DNA from: Chelativorans sp.
Lineage (GTDB): Bacteria; Pseudomonadota; Alphaproteobacteria; Rhizobiales; Rhizobiaceae
Direction of reading: 5' to 3'
NCBI RefSeq assembly: GCF_031180965.1
Contig: NZ_JAPSLH010000003.1
Coordinates: 124,001 to 188,000 of the forward strand
DNA length: 64,000 nucleotides
In this document: one piece after another, positions 58,462 through 64,000 of the stretch
Position numbering within the stretch: the first letter of the stretch is position 1
Layout of the letters: the number at the start of each line of letters is the position of its first letter
The notes under the pieces: generated by a model
Database searches by the model: none
Seen by the model: only the letters and a program-made list of their open reading frames with translations
Told to the model about the DNA's origin: nothing
Position numbers and translations under genes: made by a program

Positions 58462-59451
58462 ATGGGCTTGCTTGTCGACGGCGTCTGGCATGACGAATGG
58501 TATGACACTTCCAAGACCGGCGGCCGCTTCGAACGGTCGAAATCGCAGTTCCGCGACTGGGTGACGAAGGACGGAACGCCCGCCGAAGGGCGCGAGCGCG
58601 GCTTCAAGGCCGAGCCCGGCCGATACCATCTCTATGTGTCCTATGCCTGTCCCTGGGCACACCGGACGCTGATCTTCCGCAAGCTGAAGAAGCTGGACGA
58701 TGTGATCTCCTTCTCGGTCGTCCACCACTTCATGGGCGAGCAGGGCTGGACCTTCAAAAAGGAGGACGGTGCTACGGGCGATGATCTCTACGGCCTCGAG
58801 TACCTGCACCAGATCTACACCAAAGCCGACCCGCGCTATTCCGGCCGGGTGACTGTACCAGTGCTCTGGGACAGGAACACGGAGACCATTGTCTCCAACG
58901 AGTCGGCGGAGATCATCCGCATGCTGAACTCGGCCTTCGACGAGTGGGGTGACGCGTCGCTCGACTTTTATCCCGCGCTGCTTCGCGGCGAGATCGACGC
59001 GGTGAATGAGCTCGTCTACGGGAACATCAACAACGGCGTCTATCGCGCCGGCTTCGCGACGAGCCAGGAAGCCTATGAGGAAGCCTTCCGGCAGCTCTTC
59101 GCTGCGCTGGACCGGGTCGAGGAGCGGCTGTCACGGCAGCGCTACTTGGCGGGTGACCGCCTCACCGAAGCCGACTGGAGGCTGTTCACGACGCTGGTGC
59201 GGTTCGATCCGGTCTATGTGGGGCACTTCAAGTGCAATCTGCGCCGCATCGCCGATTATCCGAACTTGTCCAACTATTTGCGCGAACTTTATCAGGTGCC
59301 CGGCGTGGCAGAGACGGTCAACATGCTCCACATCAAGGCCCACTATTACGGCAGCCACAAAACCATCAATCCAACCGGCATCGTGCCGCTCGGGCCGGAA
59401 CTGGACCTCACTGCGCCGCACAACCGGGAAACGCTGGCAACGGCGGCTTGA
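58462..59451 (+). CDS. Glutathionyl-hydroquinone reductase (xi-class GST)
   Basis: A 329-residue enzyme of the YqjG/Ecm4 family. The catalytic cysteine is in YACPWAHRTL, followed by PVLWDRNTETIVSNESAEIIRMLN for glutathione binding; the C-terminal half has FRQLFAALDRVEERLSRQRYLAGDRLTEADWRLFTTLVRFDPVYVGHFKCNLRRIADYPNLS. Such enzymes reduce glutathionyl-hydroquinones and take part in quinone detoxification. The start ATG 58462 has AAGGAG at 58449-58454 seven bases away; ATG 58456 would be too close. Monocistronic as far as can be seen. Confidence 0.95.
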   Translation: MGLLVDGVWHDEWYDTSKTGGRFERSKSQFRDWVTKDGTPAEGRERGFKAEPGRYHLYVSYACPWAHRTLIFRKLKKLDDVISFSVVHHFMGEQGWTFKKEDGATGDDLYGLEYLHQIYTKADPRYSGRVTVPVLWDRNTETIVSNESAEIIRMLNSAFDEWGDASLDFYPALLRGEIDAVNELVYGNINNGVYRAGFATSQEAYEEAFRQLFAALDRVEERLSRQRYLAGDRLTEADWRLFTTLVRFDPVYVGHFKCNLRRIADYPNLSNYLRELYQVPGVAETVNMLHIKAHYYGSHKTINPTGIVPLGPELDLTAPHNRETLATAA

Positions 59452-59479
59452 CCGACCTCCACCCTTTTGGGGCGTTGGG

Positions 59480-59977
59480 CTACCAATCAGGTGACACGCC
59501 CGCACCCGCAAAGATCTCGGCGAGCCGGCGGCGGGTGCCGTCTGTCGTCTCGTCCGGCAGGGCATCGAGCGGGAAAAACCGCGCCTCGGCGATCTCACGG
59601 CCGGGCGCGGGGGAGCCCTCTTGCCGGAACCGCGTTACCAAATAGATCGCGACATGATCGCGGCGGCTCGCATGGCGGTTGAAATGGATCGATTTGAACT
59701 CCGGCGGCCCGAGAAGGGCGATGTTGCCTTCCTCGGCCAATTCGCGCGTGAGTGCCGAAAGCACCGTTTCGCCCGGCTCCACGCCGCCGCCCGGGAAATG
59801 CCATCCCGCCACATAGGTGTGGCGCACCAGCAGCACGGAGCGCTCCTCCGCATCGAAGACGACGCCGCGCACCCCAAGCGTCATCGGACGCCGCAGGAGA
59901 TGCCAGAGGTGAAAGAGGCGCACGCGCAGCTGCATCTCCTCTGCGGGGCGCGGCCCCCGGCGGGCAGAGCCGCTCAT
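59480..59977 (-). CDS. NUDIX hydrolase
   Basis: A 165-residue NUDIX protein. The Nudix box is GGGVEPGETVLSALTRELAEEGNI, all key residues present, preceded by SVLLVRHTYVAGWHFP. The N-terminus has a helix (LRVRLFHLWHLLRRPMTLGVRG) that is seen in rhizobial MutT-like proteins. Probably cleaves a nucleoside diphosphate derivative; the exact substrate cannot be told. The start ATG 59977 has GAGGGGAG. It is divergent from the metallophosphoesterase gene, with 53 bases between starts, and convergent with the reductase gene. Confidence 0.92.
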   Translation of the reverse strand: MSGSARRGPRPAEEMQLRVRLFHLWHLLRRPMTLGVRGVVFDAEERSVLLVRHTYVAGWHFPGGGVEPGETVLSALTRELAEEGNIALLGPPEFKSIHFNRHASRRDHVAIYLVTRFRQEGSPAPGREIAEARFFPLDALPDETTDGTRRRLAEIFAGAGVSPDW

Positions 59978-60030
59978 CTCCCCTCGTCCTTGGGCTGGTA
60001 AGGCCTTCCCGGCTCCGTTAGAGACGCATC

Positions 60031-60954
60031 ATGTTCCGACTGGCGCATTTTTCCGATATCCATCTGGGGCCCCTGCCCGACCTAACCTATCGCGAACTCG
60101 TCTCCAAACGCATCACGGGATTCATCAACTGGCATCGCAGGCGCCGACTTACATTGGACAACGGCATCATCGACGCCATCAGCGACGACATCCTGAACGC
60201 GGATCCTGATCATATTGCCTTGACCGGCGATCTCGTGAACCTCGCCCTCGAGAAGGAGATCGAAATGGCGCGGCTATGGCTCCAAAGTCTGGGCGCGCCG
60301 GACGAAATCTCCCTGGTGCCCGGCAATCACGATGCCTATGTGCCCCATGCACTGGACAAGGCGTGCCGCGCCTGGGGAGCCTATATGGTGAGCGACGGGG
60401 CGCCCGCGGCAAGTGACCACCACCACTTTCCCTTTTTCCGTGAGCGCGGCCCGGTGGCGATCATCGGCCTGTCGTCCGCGCGCGCGACGGCGCCCTTCAT
60501 GGCGAGCGGCTATTTCACCGAGAAGCAGGAGCAGCGGGCGACTGAAATGCTCGACCATGCCGCAGCGCGTGGCCTCTTCCGGATCATCCTGATCCATCAT
60601 CCGCCGGTGCGCGGAGCCACGGGCCAGCACAAGCGGCTGTTCGGCATTTCGCGCTTCCAGAACATGGTGCGCCGGCACGGGGCCGAGCTCGTTCTGCATG
60701 GCCACACGCATCTGCCCACTGTGCACCGCATCGAAGGGAAGCACGGCGCGAGCGTGCCGGTGGTGGGCGTTGCCGCCGCTGGCCAGTCGCATGGGGCGGC
60801 CCTGCCGGCGGCGCATTACAACCTGTTCGAGATCATCGGCGGCCCCGGTTCATGGCAGGTGCAGCTGACGCGACGGGGCGCGGCCGTGGCTGGAGGCCCG
60901 ATCGTCCAGCTTTCGACGCAATGGCTGGTATCGACCGGTCCCACGCCCGCCTGA
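60031..60954 (+). CDS. Metallophosphoesterase
   Basis: A 307-residue calcineurin-like phosphoesterase. The two-metal motifs are complete: HFSDIHLGP (D-x-H), ALTGDLVNLALEKE (GD), SLVPGNHDAY (GNHD), IHHPP and LHGHTHLP (GHTH). Typical for cAMP-phosphodiesterase-like or nucleotidase-like members (Icc/CpdA branch). The start is ATG 60031. The stop lies just before the stop of the convergent small membrane protein gene. Confidence 0.94.
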   Translation: MFRLAHFSDIHLGPLPDLTYRELVSKRITGFINWHRRRRLTLDNGIIDAISDDILNADPDHIALTGDLVNLALEKEIEMARLWLQSLGAPDEISLVPGNHDAYVPHALDKACRAWGAYMVSDGAPAASDHHHFPFFRERGPVAIIGLSSARATAPFMASGYFTEKQEQRATEMLDHAAARGLFRIILIHHPPVRGATGQHKRLFGISRFQNMVRRHGAELVLHGHTHLPTVHRIEGKHGASVPVVGVAAAGQSHGAALPAAHYNLFEIIGGPGSWQVQLTRRGAAVAGGPIVQLSTQWLVSTGPTPA

Positions 60955-60957
60955 CGC

Positions 60958-61158
60958 TCAGCCCTTTCTCATAAATCCGGCGACAAGGCAGATCAGGCTG
61001 ATGAGGAGCAGCAGCCACCCCATCGCGGCGAGGAAGAACGGCTCATGCAGGATATTCTGCTCGCCGATCCTGGCGCCGATCAGCCCGAAGGCGAGTAGGC
61101 AGCCGATCCCCATCGGGAGGGCAATCAGGAATACCCAATGCAATCTGTTCATGTTCAT
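60958..61158 (-). CDS. Small two-helix membrane protein of unknown function
   Basis: A 66-residue protein, MNMNRLHWVFLIALPMGIGC as the first helix (about 7-28) and FFLAAMGWLLLLISLICLVAGFM as the second (about 40-62), ending MRKG. Such two-helix proteins are often found next to envelope or stress genes. The start ATG 61158 has GGAG at the correct distance; a longer frame exists but is not supported. It is convergent with the metallophosphoesterase gene, the stops four bases apart. No family recognised. Confidence 0.6.
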   Translation of the reverse strand: MNMNRLHWVFLIALPMGIGCLLAFGLIGARIGEQNILHEPFFLAAMGWLLLLISLICLVAGFMRKG

Positions 61159-61359
61159 GAAAAGCGCTCCGGAAACGGCCGGGCATGCCGGCCGGCGGCT
61201 CAAATCGCTCGCTATTCTGGAGATCAGGACGGCTATATTGCGCCGCCAATGGTCAAAATTCGTGACGATGTGAAAGCGTTGTGACGCCGTATCGCCAAAA
61301 TCGGATCAATTGCGGAACACCGCCTGGAGAGTGTTATTCGTAACCTGTGAGAGAGGACG

Positions 61360-61968
61360 TCAAAACCGCTGCAGCAGCTGCTGCAGCTCCGGGATGCGAT
61401 CAGAAAGGAAGAAGAGGACGCCGGCGACACCGACGGCGCCGCCGATCACGACGAGCAGGAGAGAGCCGAGGAACGCCCGCCAAACGCTTGGTTTCCGCAT
61501 CGGACGCACCTCTTCCTCCTGCACCTCTTCGGGACGGCGCGGCAAAGAGATCATCTCGCCCTCCAGATACCGCTGGCGCTCCACCAGCCGCTCGGCGATG
61601 TACCGAGTGACCTGGTCGGCGACCGTGCTGATCTCGGTCGATTCGGCCAGCACGACCCGGCCAAGCCGGGTATCGCGGAGGAAACGATAAGTGCGCCGGT
61701 CAGGCCCCATCACGACATGGGCGACCGCATCGATCCAGAGCCGCGGCTGCTGGCCGGAGGAGATCGCGAAATCGAAGGCGGGGTCGTCGTCCGGGACCTC
61801 GGCAAAGACGGGCTGCAGTTCCTGCGCGAGCAGCTCCAGGCGCGTGCGGGTAGCCTCGCGCATCTCCACCACGACGTCCTCGCGGTCGGCGGCCGCGCTC
61901 TTCATCTCGCGGACGGCATCGGCGAGCCGGCGTATGTTGGGCGCGGTGTTCTGGCCGGCCTCGCTCAT
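61360..61968 (-). CDS. Single-pass membrane protein of unknown function
   Basis: A 202-residue protein. Residues 1-60 form a coiled-coil-like region (IRRLADAVREMKSAAADREDVVVEMREATRTRLELLAQELQPVF), about 65-150 a folded part (FDFAISSGQQPRLWIDAVAHVVMGPDRRTYRFLRDTRLGRVVLAEST), and about 165-190 one C-terminal membrane helix (VWRAFLGSLLLVVIGGAVGVAGVLFFL). The cytoplasmic domain plus tail anchor is typical of some rhizobial envelope proteins, but I cannot name the family. The start ATG 61968 has GGAGA. The last codons contain a perfect 20-base CTG/CAG palindrome at 61368-61387. The region upstream holds repeat element copy 3. Confidence 0.75.
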   Translation of the reverse strand: MSEAGQNTAPNIRRLADAVREMKSAAADREDVVVEMREATRTRLELLAQELQPVFAEVPDDDPAFDFAISSGQQPRLWIDAVAHVVMGPDRRTYRFLRDTRLGRVVLAESTEISTVADQVTRYIAERLVERQRYLEGEMISLPRRPEEVQEEEVRPMRKPSVWRAFLGSLLLVVIGGAVGVAGVLFFLSDRIPELQQLLQRF

Positions 61969-62122
61969 GCTGGAATCTCCGGACGCGGGTTGAAGCGTCG
62001 CTATGGTTAACACGAGCGGTTGCGAAAATCACCTCGTTTCAGGCAGTAGGGCAGTACGGCAGTACGGCAGTAGGGCAGTAGGGCAGTAGGGCAGTAGAAC
62101 TGCGGACTTGGAGCGCTGTGGC

Positions 62123-62142
62123 TTGTCTAGACAATTCGACAA
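62123..62142. promoter_or_regulatory. GTCTAGAC palindrome, site 1
   Basis: TTGTCTAGACAA is a perfect 12-base palindrome (62123-62134), extended by TTCGACAA. The GTCTAGAC core is the type bound by HutC/DasR/NagR members of the GntR family. No such regulator gene is seen in the window. Confidence 0.5.
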
Positions 62143-62183
62143 TTTCGCAGCCGGGGAAAAGGGTTCGCAGCAGGTCTCGTCGG

Positions 62184-62203
62184 TTGTCTAGACAATTAGA
62201 CAA
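62184..62203. promoter_or_regulatory. GTCTAGAC palindrome, site 2
   Basis: The same palindrome TTGTCTAGACAA at 62184-62195, extended by TTAGACAA; it differs from site 1 in one base over 20. The centres of sites 1 and 2 are 61 bases apart, close to six helical turns. Confidence 0.5.
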
Positions 62204-62288
62204 GGCAGATTGGTTTGCACAGGCAGGTTCGCTTGCCAGATGCGATATCCCTCTGCCCTACTCCCTTATTCCCTACTCCTTTATTCCC

Positions 62289-63956
62289 CTACTCCCCCAC
62301 GATGCGATTGGCCGCCGAGACCACCGCCTCGAGCGAGGCGGTCACGATATTGGTGTTGATGCCGACGCCGAAGAGTTTTCCGCCGGGATGCTCGATCTCC
62401 ATGTAGCAGATCGCCGCCGCGTCGGCCCCGTGCTGCAGGGAATGCTCCGAATAGTCATGCACGGTCATCTCCACGCCGATATGACGGGAGAGGGCGTTGA
62501 CGAAGCCGTCGACCGGGCCTGTCCCCCTGCCCTCGATCACCATTTCTTTGCCGCCGTCCAGGATTGTCGCCTCGACGATGCGGCGGCCCTTGGCGTCAGG
62601 GTCCGGAAAGGACTGGTGGTCGAGAAACTTCAGCCGCGCCCCTGGCTGGTCGACGTAAAGTTCCAGGAAGCGCTCGTAGATGCGCCTGGAGGGCACCTCC
62701 TTGCCTTCCGCGTCGGTGATGGCCTGGATGTCCTCGCGGAACTCGACCTGCAGGTTGCGCGGCAGGTTGAGCCCGTAGTCGGCCTGCAGCACATAGGCGA
62801 TGCCGCCCTTGCCGGATTGCGAGTTGATGCGGATGATCGCTTCGTAGGTGCGGCCCACATCGGCCGGATCGATGGGCAGGTATGGCACCTCCCACAGCTC
62901 CTTGTTGGCCTTGCGGAACGCCTTCATGCCCTTGTTGATGGCGTCCTGGTGGGAGCCGGAAAAGGCGGTGTAGACCAGTTCGCCCACATAGGGGTGGCGC
63001 TCCGGAATCCGCAGCTGGTTCGAATATTCGTAGACGTCCTTGATGCGGTTGATGTCGGAGCAGTCGAGCGCAGGGTCGACGCCCTGCGTGTACATGTTCA
63101 AGGCCAGGGTGACGATATCGACATTGCCGGTGCGTTCGCCGTTGCCGAAAAGCGTGCCCTCGACGCGGTCGGCGCCGGCCATCAGGCCGAGCTCGGTGGC
63201 GGCGATGCCCGTGCCGCGGTCGTTGTGCGGGTGGAGCGAGACGATCAGGCTGTCGCGCCGGTCGAGCTGACGGCACATCCACTCGATCTGGTCGGCATAG
63301 ATGTTGGGCGTCGACATCTCCACCGTGGCCGGCAGGTTGATGATGAGCTTGTCCTGCGGCGTCGGGGCGACGATCTCGATAACTGCGTTGCAGATCTCGA
63401 GCGCCACCTCGAGCTCGGTGCCGGTAAAGCTCTCCGGCGAATACTGGAAGCGGTACCCGCCGCCGGCCTTCGCCGCCATGTCGGTGATCATCTTGGCCGC
63501 GTCCGTCGCGATCGCCTTGATGCCGGCGACATCCTTCTCGAAGACGACGCGGCGCTGCAACTCGCTGGTGGAATTGTAGAAATGGACGATCGGCCGCCGC
63601 GCGCCCTCAAGGGATTCGAAGGTGCGGGTGATCAGCTCCGGCCGGCACTGCACCAGGACCTGGAGCGAGACATCGTCAGGCACGCCGCCCTTCTCGATCG
63701 CCCATCGGGTGAAATCGAAATCCGTCTGCGAGGCCGACGGGAAGCCGATCTCGATCTCCTTGAAGCCCATATCGAGGAGAAGGGCGAACATGCGCGCCTT
63801 GCGCTCCTGCCCCATCGGGTCGATGAGCGCCTGGTTTCCGTCGCGCAGGTCGACCGAGCACCAGATCGGCGCCTTCTCGATGCGCCTTGAAGGCCAGGTG
63901 CGGTCGGCAAGGTCGATCTGTGGATAGGGTTGGTATTTGCGCGGCGCGTTCGGCAT
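62289..63956 (-). CDS. leuA: 2-isopropylmalate synthase
   Basis: A 555-residue enzyme (LeuA2/yeast-like length) for the first step of leucine synthesis: acetyl-CoA plus 2-oxoisovalerate. The TIM barrel shows CSVDLRDGNQALIDPMGQERK (metal site) and SLHPHNDRGTGIAATELGLMAGADRVEGTLFGNGERTGNVD (HxH and the GxGERxG signature). The C-terminal LeuA dimer domain (about 430-555), ending GVGINTNIVTASLEAVVSAANRI, binds leucine for feedback control. The start is ATG 63956. The stop TAG is embedded in repeat copy 3. It belongs with ilvE (5310) in the branched-chain pathway, though not in an operon. The promoter side is cut near the window edge. Confidence 0.97.
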   Translation of the reverse strand: MPNAPRKYQPYPQIDLADRTWPSRRIEKAPIWCSVDLRDGNQALIDPMGQERKARMFALLLDMGFKEIEIGFPSASQTDFDFTRWAIEKGGVPDDVSLQVLVQCRPELITRTFESLEGARRPIVHFYNSTSELQRRVVFEKDVAGIKAIATDAAKMITDMAAKAGGGYRFQYSPESFTGTELEVALEICNAVIEIVAPTPQDKLIINLPATVEMSTPNIYADQIEWMCRQLDRRDSLIVSLHPHNDRGTGIAATELGLMAGADRVEGTLFGNGERTGNVDIVTLALNMYTQGVDPALDCSDINRIKDVYEYSNQLRIPERHPYVGELVYTAFSGSHQDAINKGMKAFRKANKELWEVPYLPIDPADVGRTYEAIIRINSQSGKGGIAYVLQADYGLNLPRNLQVEFREDIQAITDAEGKEVPSRRIYERFLELYVDQPGARLKFLDHQSFPDPDAKGRRIVEATILDGGKEMVIEGRGTGPVDGFVNALSRHIGVEMTVHDYSEHSLQHGADAAAICYMEIEHPGGKLFGVGINTNIVTASLEAVVSAANRIVGE

Positions 63957-64000
63957 GCCCCTTCGCCCGGCATTGCGCTGCGAGGTCTCATTCTTGGCGT

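Larger units (their letters stand above)
62041..62300. repeat. Octamer-array inverted-repeat element, copy 3 (largest)
   Basis: Left arm 62041-62099: eight units of the type GGCAGTAG or GGCAGTAC in a nearly exact tandem row. Right arm 62251-62300: the same units reversed (CTGCCCTA, CTCCCTTA, TTCCCTA, CTCCTTTA, TTCCCCTA, CTCCC), running into the 3' end of leuA. On the minus strand leuA ends GTGGGGGAG-TAG-GGG, that is, the stop codon and last codons form part of a unit. Between the arms (about 150 bases) are two GTCTAGAC-centred palindromes. The 320-base gap 61969-62288 holds nothing else. Confidence 0.85.

Noticed and set aside
61368-61387. Perfect 20-base palindrome GCTGCAGCAG-CTGCTGCAGC
   Set aside because: It lies in codons for ELQQLLQ at the end of a protein; the CTG/CAG codons for Leu and Gln explain it without a regulatory role.

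Overview
The window is high-GC chromosomal DNA of an alphaproteobacterium, most likely of the order Hyphomicrobiales (Rhizobiales) and near Mesorhizobium, Chelativorans or Nitratireductor in the Phyllobacteriaceae. This rests on gene content and order that I recognise, not on a search: a cytochrome bc1 operon with apt on one side and trmL and hemF further along, an lgt-midA-pgeF set, an rplY-pth-ychF set, a BA14K protein and a DUF2339 giant membrane protein. I see no rRNA or tRNA genes, integrase, transposase, phage genes or CRISPR array. Most of the window is ordinary core chromosome.

Layout. 1-6.2 kb: start of a SixA-like phosphatase, DUF2239, NIPSNAP and GNAT genes, two tandem cold-shock genes each with a good terminator, a BA14K protein, an MBL hydrolase and ilvE. 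6.4-14.5 kb: a marR-response regulator pair, then an accessory stretch (DUF1772, SDR/AraC pair, RidA/TetR pair, double-cupin protein), then a sensor kinase that looks like the displaced partner of the regulator. A decayed copy of the 3' end of the regulator gene lies inside this stretch. 14.7-25.4 kb: DUF2339 protein, csaA/ybjN, ubiK, and lgt-midA-pgeF-M24 protein with a Phd/PIN toxin-antitoxin pair in the opposite direction between midA and pgeF, then a lipoprotein and prs. 25.4-32.6 kb: DUF488, a LuxR-type regulator, a LysE exporter, rplY-pth-RibD-like-ychF-two MaoC genes, and apt. 32.7-40.6 kb: petABC, a small membrane protein with a divergent MarR regulator, DUF6665, cupin, LysE, hemF with an HTH-gene fragment behind it, and trmL. 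40.6-48.4 kb: two half-size ABC exporters, a LysR regulator facing a small protein, DUF1059, and a pcnB/NUDIX/DUF1285 operon. 48.5-55.9 kb: a MoxR-DUF58-DUF4159-membrane protein operon followed by a GNAT gene. 56-64 kb: an exported propeller-like protein, a higBA pair whose toxin has an in-frame stop, GNAT, glutathionyl-hydroquinone reductase, NUDIX, metallophosphoesterase, small membrane proteins and leuA.

The signals most worth a second look are: (1) the split two-component system with its decayed regulator copy; (2) a family of non-coding elements made of about 8-base units (TAGGG followed by AAT, CAG or GAG) set as inverted arms at three places, two of which begin at the TAG stop codon of a gene, one enclosing a pair of GTCTAGAC-centred palindromes; (3) toxin-antitoxin traces in three states (intact, toxin broken, fragment only); (4) proteins that keep their fold but seem to lack key catalytic residues (M24-type protein, RidA-type protein). 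I did not find a clear candidate for a wholly new multi-gene system. All percentages and residue comparisons were made by eye.
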